A stretch of 64,000 bases of DNA from Meloidogyne chitwoodi. Its lineage: Eukaryota; Nematoda; Chromadorea; Rhabditida; Meloidogynidae. The stretch is taken from assembly GCA_015183035.1 (NCBI GenBank), contig JACZZP010000006.1:1178001-1242000 (forward strand). Reading direction: 5' to 3'. Below, piece after piece: positions 22,352-36,146 of the stretch. The first letter of the stretch is position 1, and the number at the start of each line of letters is the position of its first letter. Below the pieces are notes generated by a model. That model saw only the letters and a program-made list of their open reading frames with translations, ran no database searches and was not told the DNA's origin. Made by a program: the position numbers and the translations under genes.

Positions 22352-22914
22352 GGTAAATAACCAGTTGATATCCTACCTGTCCGCAAAGGGAATTCGCTCT
22401 TTTCTTTCCTTCTCTTGCATTTTTGGCGTTAGGAGAAGTGCACGCTTATTTTTCCTTCTCCGCTATAATATGCCTTTTGGCACTTGGAAAGAAAGGGATA
22501 AAATAATTAAAATTAATTAATAATAAAGTGAAAATATATCTATTTTAAAAGTGACTAAAGATTAATAATAAAAGAACATAAATTTGGGACAACATTCTCA
22601 AATATATTTCAAGATCAGGTGGATAACAACCTTTTATTGGATTATTTAAGAAATAAAAACCAGTAAAAGGACAACTATTTAGGTAATTCAGTTTTTGTAA
22701 TATGTCTCATTTTACGGACAATTCTGAATCTTAATCACTTTATTATTAATTAATTTTAATTATTTTATCCCTTTCTTTTCAAGTGCCAAAAGGCATATTA
22801 TAGCGGAGAAGGAAAAATAAGCGTGCACTTCTCCTAACGCAAAAAATGCAAGAGAAGGGAAGAAAAGAGCGAATTCTCTTTGCGGACAGGTAGGACACCA
22901 ACTGGTTATTTACC
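22352..22914. mobile_element. TIR element (MITE) with 9-bp TSD
   Basis: This 563-bp element starts GGTAAATAACCAG and ends CTGGTTATTTACC. The inverted arms are about 190 bases and share cttctccgctataatatgcc. Exact 9-bp duplications GATAATTAC flank it (22343-22351 and 22915-22923). The interior shows no coding sequence. The GGTA terminus and 8-9-bp TSD resemble the Merlin-like MITEs in this window, but the internal sequence is different. Confidence 0.88.
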
Positions 22915-22923
22915 GATAATTAC

Positions 22924-23170
22924 CCAGTTAACAAATTACCCAGTTGAGATTAAATGCCTATAAAAATATAAAAACTCACATCAACAACAACAATGTCCTC
23001 TGATGCTATTCCGTCTATAATTTTAGACATTACTTTTTTTTAATTTTTAGTAAAAACAAACAGATTTTTTTATATTTACCACTTAATAACAATTTAATTT
23101 TTACTAAAGTCCTAAACTATTTATATAATTATTTATGTAATACAATTATAATAATAAATTTTATTTTTAT
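22924..23170. other. AT-rich spacer
   Basis: No supported gene. A short minus-strand Met-initiated piece with a good splice donor at about 22975-23027 has no visible partner exon. Confidence 0.5.
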
Positions 23171-26100
23171 TTAATTTCCATTAATTAATGTTAGAGGAGG
23201 AGATGATCCAATATTATTATTTGTAATAGGTTTATATTGATGCAAAAGAACAGCGATTTTTGAAAGTGGTGATATTTTTTGTTTTCCATTTTCTTTTTCT
23301 TGTTTTGAAATTAATGCTTGAATATATGAAGTGAGTAAATCTGTTGAGAAATTAATTTAATTAATTATAAAAGAATTCCGTAGGAAAAAGAATTGTATAA
23401 ATTAAAAACAAACAAACCATCCAATTTATGGCCAAGTGTTGTTTCAAATAATAATCTATTTCCATTATCCAAAGTTAAATGAAAATAACTATAAATTATA
23501 AAATTAATTTTAAAATAATTAATTTCCCTCTCCTTACGTATTTGCTGACTGCCAATTTGAAAGCTGTTTAAATCCATGTGTACGAATATATTTTTTACTT
23601 TCTAATTCATATAAACTCATTCCATCTCTAAATATATAAATTAACTTATTTATATTTAATTTTAAAACCTATTAATTGCTACTAATAACTTTGAACATAA
23701 AGTTGGGTCTGCAGATTGTTTAACCTTTAATTAAATTATTTAAATAAATAAATTAAATAGTATTTAGTATATAAATTTACCTCAAAAAAGGCTGATCCAA
23801 AAGTAGGTTCTTTAGCAATTTTTGAAAGAAAACAAAGTTTAGCTTCCGTTGAATTTTTTGGCATTCCTTCTTTTTGTAATTCATCAGAAATTAACTTTAA
23901 AAAATATTTAAAATTTTTATATAAATAAATATGTAATACCTTTTTCCATTCATTTGGACTGTGAAATTTGAGAAGATCACTGAAATAAATATTAAAATTT
24001 TAAAATATAAATAAAATACATAGGTAATAATTCATGAAGAATATGTTGTAAATTTTGTATTGAAATTTGTTTATCATCTTTAATTTGTGCACGTAAAATT
24101 AATGAAGCAAATTGTATAGCTTCATTTTTATCAATTTGATGATAACCACGTAAATATTTTGGTAATTCCTTTAAATAAATAATTATTTTAATATTAAATT
24201 AAATACTTGTGGATAATTAAAAATAATATCTTGACGTATATCTTTGCCTGGTTCAACATCTAACCAAAGTTTTCTCATAAAATGAACCTTTTTTTTAATA
24301 AATAAATTAATTAATTATTTAAATAATTTACTTGATAATTAAAATTAATTCCTGAATTAAAAAGTCTTCTTCCATTATTTAAAATATTTTCTCTTCTAAA
24401 ATTTTTTCTTGCCCAATCTTGAATTTGATTAATAAAATCAAAAAAATATTCTTGATCAGGCATACAAACAACTTTTAAAAAATTAATTAATTAAATAAAT
24501 ATTTAATTTTAAAAAATACCTTTTTCACCCAATTTAATAAATAATCCAAATCCTTTTAATAAATTTAAAAGACCTAAACGAGTTGCAATTTTTTTAGAAA
24601 AATCTTTTGTACAAGTCCAACTTTCAACCTTTTTTTTAAATTAATTAATTAATTATTTATATTAATATTATATATATATTACTTCAATAGTTTCTTGTGT
24701 TCCATCAGGTAAATAAAATTTATGAAATATTTGTGTTTGTTTATATTTAATTGCTTCTAATTCAACTTGATGAGGAGGAGAAAGTCGGCAATATTGATTT
24801 ATTTCATTACATTGACTAATTAAAATTTTAAATTTAAAAATTAATTTTACCTTAAAGCTTTTTGTAATCTAATTGAACAATCTGCAGCCATTGGCACAAT
24901 ACGAGTTCTTAAAAAATGTTCAACTTCACGACACAAAAACTTAAAAAATAAATATTTTTTAAAAAAAAGAATATTTTTTAAACTTTAGATGGAGGAAAAA
25001 GTCCAATACAAAGCCATATTAATTCCCAACCACGTTCTTCACTTAAAGGATTAGGATTATCAGTTAATTGTTTCATTAATTGACAATAAGTTTCATCACG
25101 AAGAATTTCCTTTAAAATTAATTTTAAAATAATAATAATAAAATTTAAAAAACATATTTAAGTGGTGGAGTAAATATATAATCAGTATGTTCTAAATAAA
25201 ATTGTTGAGGATTAGACAAATAATCACCCATATATTTGAGAATAAATGTGTAAGAAATTAATGACTAAAATATTATTTTAATTAAATATTAATTAATTTA
25301 TTACTTCTTTAATAATTATTTCATTTTCCAATTCAACAATACGTTTAAGTAAAGGCCCTTTTATTGGCTCAAAAGAATGACGCCAAAGATCAGGTTCTGC
25401 TTTTCCACTAACAGTATAAGCACCAAAAACATCTTTTATTTAAAAAATATTTTTTAATTTAAACAAAGAATAACCAAAAGATTTATTATTTCCATTTTCT
25501 GGTAATCTAAATTTAGTAGAAGCAAAATGTTCTAAAGTATGAGGTTGTGGAAAGGGACCACAAATTCTATTTAAAAAATATATAATTAATTTAATATTTA
25601 AAAATAAATTAATTATTAATTTTACAAAGGAATTCCAAAAGGATCTATTGTAGTTGTATAAAATGAAGGATATTCATAAATATCATTATTATTATTATTA
25701 TTTTGTTTATTATTATTATATTCTGTTGTATTATTATCTTTTTGTTCAATAATTTTTTTATTTAAAAAAATAGTCTAAAAAAAATTAATTAAAAAATTAT
25801 TATTTAAATTTACATTTAATAATTCTTTTGAAGGTTTATTTTTACATGCCAAAATGTGAATAAAATTAAAAGGAACTTTTCCTTTAATTTTTGAACGAAC
25901 ATTTTCAACATTTTCAATAAAATTTAATTCTTCTTCTTCTTTTTCATTATTATTTAATTCTTTATATAAAGGTGAAGATAAAATTAATAAATCACCTTTT
26001 AATAAATTTAATACTGCTAAAAATTGAAGTTAAAAAATATAAAAATATTAAAATAAACAATTATTTGAAGATTTCATTTTATGTTGTACAGTACAATGAT

Positions 26101-29100
26101 TATAATCTTTTATTGCAATTGCATAAATTGAATGTTTATGAAGGTCTAAAAATTAAATAAATATATTTTCAATTTATTTATTTATTTATTACTTTGTAAA
26201 ATATTAATTAATAAATTTGAAAGTTCTTTAGCTAATGATGATTGAAAAGTATAACGATCTCCATTTAATAAATTAATAAATATTGCATCAGCTCCTTCAT
26301 GTTTTGATTTTCCATAATTAATATTTAATAATTCAATAAATTCAATTTTAAATAAAATTTGTTTTTCATTATTATTAATATTAAAATGAGCATCTAAAAG
26401 AAATATTCCTTGTAAATTTATAGCCATTGTAAGTTGATTAACAGGTAAAGGAGGACCAGAAAATTTATAAACTTCAAAAAATCTTAAAAATATATTTTTA
26501 TTAAAAAAAATAAATAAATAACCTAGAAAAATGTAAAGGCCATTGTAAAGAAGCAAATTTAATAATAGAATATTTTATTTGAATAATATTTGGAAGTGGA
26601 AGTTCACCATTATTAAGAATTTTCTAAAAATATTATTTTTTAATTCTAAATTTAATATTAAAAAATAATTATTTTAACTTTTCTATAAGAATGTAAAATT
26701 AATTGAACCCATTTTTGACATTCTTCTTTTTCTATTTCTTCATTTTTTGCTAAATTTATATTTTCATCTTTTGTATTATTTAAAGGTAAATAATATTCTT
26801 TTAAATTATCTTCTAATTCACAAATATCTATTTCTATTGATTTTTTATTATTTAAAATAAAATATTGTTGAGCAGCCAATAAAGCTAAATCTTCTTCCTT
26901 TTTTTAATAATAAATATATTTTAATTAAATAAAATAAAAAAATATTTTTAAAATACTTTATAGCATTTATATTCTCCAAATTTAATTCCTTTAATAATTT
27001 GTTGATAAGACAATTCTATTGCTAATTCATCAGAATCACTTTTTTAAAAAAATATTTAAATAAAATTTATTTAAAATAAATACTTTTCTAAAGGTAAAAA
27101 AAGTTCTTTTCGTAAATATAATTTCCAATTAAAATTATTTTGTTCTTCAACTAAACCTAAAGCATCTAACTAAAAATATTTAAAAATAATAATTATAAAT
27201 TATTATTTTTTTACCAAACGTTCTTCTCCAATAACTAATGAACGAATATCTTTTCCAGAAAAAAGAAATAATCCAAAACCAAAAAATTCTTTTAAATTAA
27301 TTTTTTCAATTAAAAGTTGAAAAACATTAGAAATTGTTATTTGTGAATTCTTTAAATAAATAAATAAATAAAAATATAATAATAAATTAAAAAATAAATT
27401 AAACTATTGGAATATCAATTATTTGTTCATTTGGTAAATTAATTTGTATAAATAATTTAGAATTATTATTTAAATTATTAATTGAACAAACATAAGCAAA
27501 TTCTGCCTTTAAAATTTAAATTATTTATTTTTAATAAATAAATAAATAAAAATAACTTTTAAACAAGGTTCACGTCTAGAACCAAATTTAATTGTTTTAT
27601 TTATTTGTTTTGAAATATAATTTTGTAATAAAATATTTGGAGAATTTGTATTAATAAAATTAATTAAATAAGGAATTAATTTAAATGTTGGGGCAAATGA
27701 CTTGAAAAAATAAAAAATTAAATTTAAAATAAAATTAAAAAAAAATTAACAGAAGAACAAAGTGCTAATAATATCCATCCACGAAGAGAAGATTGAAAAG
27801 AAGGATTTAAATATATTTGTTTACAAATTTGACTATAAATTTCATCTCTTAAAAAATAAAGGAAATAAATTAATTAATTTATTTTTAAATACCTTAATGT
27901 TTGCCTAAAAATACCAACAGAAATAATAAATTTAATTTTTTCAAATGCTGACCAATTAGCTTCTCCAAGTAAAATATTTTTAGCAATTTTTATTGATTTT
28001 TTTAAAATAAAAGAATTATCTTGATATGTTTGGTAATTCTAATAAAAAAATATAAATAAATAATTTAAAATATACTAAAAGATGTGCTCTAATAAAATTA
28101 ATTTCATCATCAGAATAATCCTGAGAATAAAGTGATTTTAATTTTGACATAATAATAATTGGTAAAGAATCATTATTATTATTATTTCCTTCAAATGCAG
28201 CATAATCAGATGCTTTAAAAAAATTAAATAAATAAATTAATTAATTAATAACCATTATTATCTCCAATTAATTGTAATAATCTACGCCAAATTGACATTG
28301 CTACTAATTCATCTAAAGGTTTTTTATGTGAAAGTAATGAACGTTCTAATAATATTCTAGTATGTTTTGGAGTATTTTTTATCTAAAAAATTTAAAAAGT
28401 TAATTTAATTAAAATATATTTAAAAATAATTAATTTAAAAATAAACTTGTTGAAAATTTGCAAGTGCATATTTTGCCCAACGAAATGAATTATTATTATT
28501 ATTAATTTTATTTTCTTTTTTAATATTATATTCATTTGAATAATTTAATATTTTTATTGAACCAAAATTTTTTTCATTAATAATATTATCAAACTAAAAA
28601 ATTAAAAAATAATTATTTATTTAATTATTTTTTACTTCATTTTTATGTAATTCTAATGCTGGGGGTTCTCCCTCAGATTCTAATTGATAATCTAATCTAG
28701 CCATCATTGCACAATGACGTTCAGCACGTGTAACTAAACAATTAAGTTGATAACGAAGTAAAGAAGCACGGCAATTTGCCTATAAATTAATTTATTTTAA
28801 ATATTTATTATTTAATACTTGGAAATGAGCAATTATTGATATTAACCATTTATAACGAATTACAAGTTGATGAGAACGAATTAATGCTTGTAAACGAGTA
28901 AAACCTTTAATTATCTAAAAAATAAATAAATATTATATTTATATTTAAAAATTAACAATTTTAAATTTTTTTCTTTCAATAAGGCCACGCCAATGTTTTT
29001 GAAAAATTAAAGTTGCCCAACGTAGTCTTGCATATTGTTGTTTCTTTGTCCAACCAAGAAGACATTTTTTAACTAAAGCAGCACAGCAATGAAGTCGACG

Positions 29101-32100
29101 GGAACGTAACTTTAAAATTTAAATATTTTTTAATTTCTAAAATATAAAATTAAATTAAATTTAAAAAAATTCTAAAATTTACCATTTCCAAAAATTGATG
29201 TTGTTCTGATTTTAAAAAAGTTTTATTTTTTCCAAATTGCACAAATTCTCTACAAGAATCACCAAAAATTGTTTGACAAATAAATATTGTTGTTTTTGTA
29301 CAATCACAATAATTAGGTGAAGCTATTATATAAATATAAATATAAATTTAATTTAAAATAAAAAAAGAAATAACGAATTCCAGGCATTAAAGGTTTATAT
29401 CTTCTAACAAAATTAATATATTCCATATGAATAGGAAAACAATTTCTACACATAGCCACAGTTGAAATCATATCAAATTGTCTTATTTGACGTAAAACAG
29501 TTTCAGTTTCAAATAACTTTAATATAATTAATTATTTTAAATTATTTAAAACCTTTTCTTTTTTTGAATCATTTGTTTTTAAACAACGAACAAAAAATGC
29601 TTCAGGACAACTTTCTAGATGGCGCATAAGTTCATTTATTGACTTTATTAAATATTTTTAAATTATTTATTTTTAATTAATTTAATATTTATTTTAATTT
29701 TTAAAAAAATTAAAATAATAATATAATTAATTAAAATAAATAAATATTTTCTTATAGGATTAGGCCTAAGACAAAATATATTAATTTTATAAAACTTAGA
29801 GGAGATTTTTTAATCTTTGATAAAATTAAAATTTTTTAAATTTTAACCCATTATATTATATATAATTATTTGTTTTTTCAAATTAAATTTTATTTTTTAA
29901 AAATTATTTTACTTGTCTAACAATTGTGCATTGAGTATTTTGTTTTATTCTTTTTATTGATTTAAATTTTAATTCATCTTCACACAATTCATCATTATTT
30001 AATTCATTATTTTGAAATATTTTTTGTAAAAATTTTAATTCACTTTCATTTATTAATTTTTGTAAATTTATTGGAAATTTGTCTTTATTTTTTAAAATCA
30101 TTCCTTCTACCTTAAAAAGAAAATCTTTTTTTTTTAATTTTTAAATAAATTATTTATTTATTTATTAAAAAATAAACCTTATAATGTACTACTAATCCAG
30201 TATAATGTCTAACAGCAAATTGAGTAATTAAAGATGATTTTGGTCTTTGATAAAAACTTTCATTATTTAATTGTGAAGAATGAAGTTTTTCAAGTAAATT
30301 AGAATCAATAGCCTTTTAATTATAAATTAATTTTTATTAAAAAAATAATTAAATACTTGAGGTATAATACTAATATCATCAATAACACTCATTATACTAA
30401 GTGGTTGTACAGCAATCATTTCAAGAATTTGAAGATTATCAAAATAAGGAAGTGTTGAATAACGATCTTCCCATTCAGGAAGACACTTTAAAATTAAATT
30501 AAAAAATTATTTTTAAAAATAAATTAATTTAGATATTCTAATATTTAAATGTTTTAATAAATAACATTTTATTTAATAAAACTTTAATTTAATTTTTTTA
30601 AACCTGTGCAGCATATTCTGCTTGTTCTAAAGTAAATATTCGACGAATAAAAAATTGTTGTAAACATTCAGCACCATAATTAATACAAAGTTGTTCTTAA
30701 TTTTATTTTATTTAAAAAATATATAAATAAATTTACCAAAATTATTTCCATTTTTTATTTTATTTTCTAATCCTTGAAAATCTACTAATCCAACAGATAC
30801 TTTATAAATAATTTTTAAAAAATTGTTTTAATTTTAATTTTTTTTTACCAAATTTTTGATGTTGAGAATTTTTCCAATTAGAAATATTTTTATTTTCATT
30901 AAATAATTCTTTATTAATTCTTTTTATTAAATAATTAACAAGATTTAAATATATTTCTGTACAAAGAGTGTCACGACGATCAATTGCCTTTTAAAAAAAT
31001 TATTTAAATTAATTTTATTAATTAATAAAAATTAAAAAATAATTTTATTTAAATTTAATTTACTTCATCAATAGTTAATTTACGTAAATTAATTTCTTCT
31101 GATTTTAAATTATTTAAACTTTTAATTGTTAATGATGAATTTAATATATTCTTTTCCACCTATAAATAATAAATAAATAAATATTTATTTATTTAAATGT
31201 TTTTACTTTCAAAAGTTTGCAAATTCTTTGAATATTTAATCTATCATTTAATTCTAAATGTTCTTTTCCATCATAATTTTTAACTTAAATAAAAATAAAA
31301 ATTAATTTTTTAAATATTTATTTTACCTGTATAACGTAAATTTCCTAAATGTAAAATTACTGCTAAAAGTCTCCAAATATCTTCAATTTCACTTTCAGAA
31401 AAATTTAAAATTTTAAAAGCCTCAACAATTTTAGATAATAATTCAAATGATGGACGTATTCTTTCTCCCCCAAACATCCAAGATGGTTCTCCATTAATTA
31501 AATAATTATTATTATTATTTGAAGAAGAAGAAGAAGAAGGAAAAGAATTTTTTTGATAATTTCGACGATACTATTATTTTATTTTATTTAAAATTAAAAA
31601 AATATAAATAAAAATTAACTTGTGCTAAAATTCTATAATTAGAAATTCGTCCATTTGTTAATTCAAAATCAAGTTTTTGTTGAGGATTTAATCCAGAAAG
31701 AAGGCAATAAAAAATATGAAAATTTCTTTAAAAATTAATTTTATTTTTTAAAATAAAAAATATTTTAACGATTCTCCAGATTGTTCAACAAAAGCTTCAA
31801 TAACACGATATTTTTCAAGAAAAAATAATTCTAAATGTGCTGATTTAATTATAATCTAAAAAAATAAAATAATTAATTAAATAAATAAATATATTTTAAA
31901 AATACTTGAGATATTTCATTATTAAATATATAATTTAATTCCAAATATTTTCCATGTCTAGAAGCATTATTATTTTTAAAAGTTTTTGCATTAGCAAATG
32001 CTATAATTTAAATAAATAAATAAATTTATTTTTAAATATTACCTTCAATAATTATTTGTGAAGAATTTAATTTTTTTTCAAAATTTTGATTAGAAAAATC

Positions 32101-32940
32101 TGAACTAAGAAAAGACAAAAGTTGTTTAAAATATTCTGATTTTCCTGACTTTAAAAAATTAAAAAATATATTTAAATAATATTATAATAAATTAACCGCA
32201 GTTTCTCCACTAAAAATAACACAACAATTATTTTTTCCATTTTTAATAAAACTTAAAATTTCAACTCCAAATGCATAAATATTTGGTAATAATTCATGAG
32301 AAGGTTTTTGTCTATATGAACGTATTAATTCTTTTCTTTTATTTTCATCTTGTACAGATAATATATCTTCTTCTGATAAAGAATTTAAAGAAACCAAAAT
32401 ACGATTACCAATAAATGTCTTTAAATTTAATTTAATTAATTATAATTTAATTAATTAATTAATTACATGATAAATATTTTGTCTATGCCGAATTTGAAAA
32501 TTACGAAGAAGAGCAGCTTCGTGTAATTCAACCATTTGAATAAGATCAGATACACCTTGTATTGATGTTGGATGCATTGGACGAATAGCCCATCTTTGAA
32601 ATTCTGTTGCACCCAATTCTAATTTCTTAAAAAATAAATTACTATATTATATTTAATTTAATTTTAATCAATTTATTAATTATTAATATATTTACATTGC
32701 TTTGATCATCAAGTAGAATAATATGTTCACCTCCTTGTTTATCTGTCCAAATAGAAAGTACTCTTGCAGCAATTGCAGTAAATTCAGTAGAATGGGAAAT
32801 ATTAAATTGTTTAGAATCATTTAAATGTCCTCCTAAAACTGTTGGGTCTAACCAAACAAAATCACCCTTTAATATTTTTTATTAATAAAAAAATAATAAT
32901 ATTTTAAAACCTTATTAATATTTGGTAATATAGTAATCAT
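23171..32940 (-). CDS. Unconventional MyTH4-FERM myosin with divergent motor (class VII/XII type)
   Basis: This is an actin-based motor heavy chain spread over some 50 small exons. Exon 1 is 32940-32911 and the stop is at 23173-23171. N-terminal SH3-like and motor domains run from about 32870 to 29380. The P-loop reads GETASGKS, split by an intron (exon ends near 32198 and 32154), where myosins have GESGAGKT. Switch I is [10 protein letters not shown] (about 31950) and switch II DFQGLEN (about 30770). The relay reads [18 protein letters not shown], and the converter side has [12 protein letters not shown]-like helices lie at 29107-28820. The tail order is MyTH4 (about 28600-27740), FERM (27540-26180), SH3-like with LLKGDLLIL (26080-25830), second MyTH4 with LKYMGD and [14 protein letters not shown] (25430-24860) and second FERM (24830-23180). 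This is the myosin VII layout. The degenerate motor suggests the nematode class XII (HUM-4-like) instead. I did not sum every exon. Confidence 0.87.
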
Positions 32941-33548
32941 TTAAAATAAAATTAATTTAAATAAATATAATTAAATTATTTAAAATATAGGTAATATATT
33001 TTTATTTTTTAATTGTTTCTGAAAATAATTAGATTTATTTATTTGATAATATAAAATATTTTTAATTCCTTTTTTGAGAAAAGAAAAAAAGATGTCAATA
33101 AATAACTTTTATTTATTTTTATTTTCTTTTAATCTCGCTAATATAATTATTTTAAAAATATAAACAAGAAATTCTAAATAAATAAATAATATATTTATTT
33201 ATAAAAGAAGTTATCGCCGCAAATACTTTTATATATAAAATTAAAAATTAGGTCATTTAATTTAATCATTTTTATTTATTTATATTTTTAAACTTTTAAA
33301 AAGAAGGAGAATTTATTTATTTAAATACAATGACTGATAAATATATCAAAGAATATCAGTCCAATATATCTGGACTTTTTAATATTAAATAAATTAAAAA
33401 AAAAGATTTTTAATTTTTAAACTGAAAAAATAATTTATTAATAAATAAATAAAAAATTAAAAAAATATATTTAACTAGATTATATTTAATTAAAAATAAT
33501 TTAATTATGGACTAAATTTTTATTTCTTAAAATGTTCTTCTTCTTTTT
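32941..33548. other. AT-rich intergenic, myosin upstream region
   Basis: No gene, repeat family or RNA was recognised. It presumably holds the myosin promoter and the 3' untranslated region of the next minus-strand gene. Confidence 0.5.
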
Positions 33549-34585
33549 TTACTTTTTCAATTCTTCATACAATAGGGGATTTACCTTTCTCTTTATTATT
33601 ATTTAAATCTTAATTTTAATTAAATATTTAAAATAAATTTAAAAATAATATAATAACTAACCTTTTTTGTTGGAGAAGTTGGAAAAAATGAATAATATTT
33701 AGGTAATGAATTATTATTTCCTTAATATAAAATAAATAAATTAATTAAATATTTATTATTTTTACCTATAATATAATTATTATTTTCTATCAAATCATTT
33801 TTATTATTTTCTTTAAAATTAATTCCAAGACTTAATTCTAATGATGGTTCTTCTTTTTTATTTTGAATATTTTGAGATAATTCTATTGGATAATTTTGAT
33901 AAATATTTTTTGGTAGTATTTTAACTTAAAAAATAAAATATTTTTATTTTTTTAATTATTAAAAATAATTTAAAACCTTCATTATTATCTGAAGAACCAA
34001 TAATAGATTTATTACTATTATTGTTTTCTTTTTTAAATTGATAAAAAGGATTTTTATTTTTTTTTATTTTTTGATTAGAAATAAATCCAGGATGTTGTTT
34101 TGATAAATGTTTAATATCTGGTTCTTAAAAAAATTAAATTGGATTTTTTTAAATATTTATTTTTACTTTTAGAAGAATTAGAAGTATAGTATTGAACAAG
34201 TTTTTTAAAATTATTTGGTTCAGCTTTTAAAAAATATGTTGGAATTAATTTAAAATTCTTTTCAATTATCTCTATTTAATAATAATTAATATTTTATTAG
34301 AATATTTAAATAAATAAAATATTTTATTTAAATAATAAAAATTTAATTTAATTAATTGAAAGTAATTTTTTTAAATAAAAAAAAATAATTTAAAAATTTA
34401 TTTTTACCAAATTTAACAAAATTATCTTCAAAATTATTTTCTTCATTTAAAATTTCTTTATTTTTATCATTATTTTGGTTTTCAAAAATATTTTTAGAAT
34501 TTTCTCCAAAATTTTTACCACAATATATATTTGTAATAAAAATAAATTGAAAAATAAATAAATTAAATAAACTTTTATTATTCAT
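33549..34585 (-). CDS. Secreted Asn/Lys-rich low-complexity protein
   Basis: I do not recognise this gene. The first exon (34585-34408) encodes a typical signal peptide, MNNKSLFNLFIFQFIFITNI then YCG, so secretion is likely. Further exons follow at about 34270-34165, 34120-33975, 33925-33770, 33725-33662 and a last short one. They encode disordered Asn/Lys/Glu-rich sequence with pieces such as EPNNFKKLVQYY and LPKYYSFFPTSP. Two acceptor choices exist for the last exon. The one kept (after aataaag) ends LYEELKK and stops at 33551-33549; the other stops almost at once. Similar exon size, signal peptide and composition to the next gene upstream (36147-37082) suggest a pair. A secreted parasitism-related role is a guess. 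Confidence 0.6.
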
Positions 34586-36146
34586 TAATAATTATATTAT
34601 TTTATTATATTATTTTATTATATTATTTGATTTTAAAAATTTAAAATAAAAATAATAAATAATATTTTTTATAAATTAATTATAAAACAAATTTCACAAT
34701 AATTTAAATTTCAAAATAAATATAATTAAATTAATTACCTAATTTATTAATTAATTAAAAGAAAAAGTGCAAATGTTTGACGTAAATGGTTATCATTTTT
34801 TTATTTAATGTTTAATAATAAAGTAATTAAATAAAGTGCAGTTTTGTGGCCTGGCACTTGCGAAACGAAATTTGAGTAAAAAAATAAAAAATCAAATAGT
34901 AAATTAGTGTTTGATAAAATCAAATTTCTGGGTCTGATTTCGGATTAGATTTTTAAGCTTGAGACTGTTTTATCAAATTTTTTTGTACATATTTCGGTTC
35001 GAAATTGCCTAATTTGAACTGATTTGGTGGAAATGGCCTATGTGAATGTTTATAGTAATTAAAGAGAGAGTTTGATAAAATTACATTTGCATAAAAATAA
35101 CAGGATTTTGTCACAGAATCCAATAAAAATAATCAGAATCTAGTCCTACTCCGGTCTCTAATCGTGATACAAAAATAAAAGAGCCAGTTGAGAGTCACTA
35201 TATTTTTAAATAAATACCATTTTTATATTAATTGGTATGTTAATTTAATGTTTTTGACAGTGAACTATTTATTGATAAAAGGATATTATAATATTTTGAA
35301 ATTTCATCCTTTTTTGTTACAAGAAGGCATCCGATATAATTATTATAAATCCATAATCACGGACATTGCAACTTTTTTTTTAATTATAATTATTAGATTT
35401 TTATTTTACTGTCAAAAAAGGCAGAACCTTTTTATTATTTAAATAAATAAATAAATAAATAAATATTATAATATTTAGTTTATACCTCTAACTAACAAAA
35501 ACATTTAAAAATATATAAATACATACATATACAATTCTACTCATTTTTTATCTCTATTAGCTCGTTAGAAGTATCATTGCTATACTAGAATTTAATAAAA
35601 TTATAATATTGTCGAGTATTGTTTTGAACATTTTTAACAGAATTAATAATTAAATAATGTGTCTTTTACTTAAAAATTAACTAGTCAATTGGATAATAAC
35701 AAGATGATTTTTTAATTAATTAATTAATTTTTGAATAAGTTAAATCTTAAATAATTTAGTAAAAAAATAAAAAAAGTTTATATAACCTTAATATAATAAA
35801 TATTATTAAATATTTTAGCAGTTCAACTGAGTGGCTCGTTACCGTTTTAAAATTTAATTTAACTTTTTCCTAGAAACGAATTATAAAAAAATACAAATAA
35901 ATGAAAGCTCATTTGAAAGAGTTCTTTGAGCTGAATCGAATGAGATGAAAATAAACAAATTTAGTTGATTTTAACAAAGCTTAGCTTTGTTGAGGTGTAC
36001 CCATTAAAACGTGAATAAATTAATAAAATTTTTAAAATCTTTTTAAAAAATAAAATAATTTAACTAATTTAGAAATTAAATAAATATGTAAATATTATTT
36101 TAATATTTATTTCCTACTAATTTATTTATTTTTCTTCATTTCTGTA
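34586..36146. other. Gene-free AT-rich stretch with a short hairpin
   Basis: Bases 34790-35180 are of mixed composition with no recognisable protein. An 84-codon plus-strand frame at 35188-35442 has no support. A perfect hairpin AACAAAGC-TTA-GCTTTGTT lies at about 35974-35992. Simple taaataaataaa runs occur near 35440. Confidence 0.5.

Noticed and set aside
22975..23027. Minus-strand Met-initiated mini-frame (SKIIDGIASEDIVVVD) with a gtgag donor
   Set aside because: No partner exon is found before the Srt start, which has no acceptor upstream of its Met, so it is left unassigned.
35188..35442. 84-codon plus-strand hydrophobic frame
   Set aside because: AT-rich chance frame in intergenic DNA without splice partners or homology.
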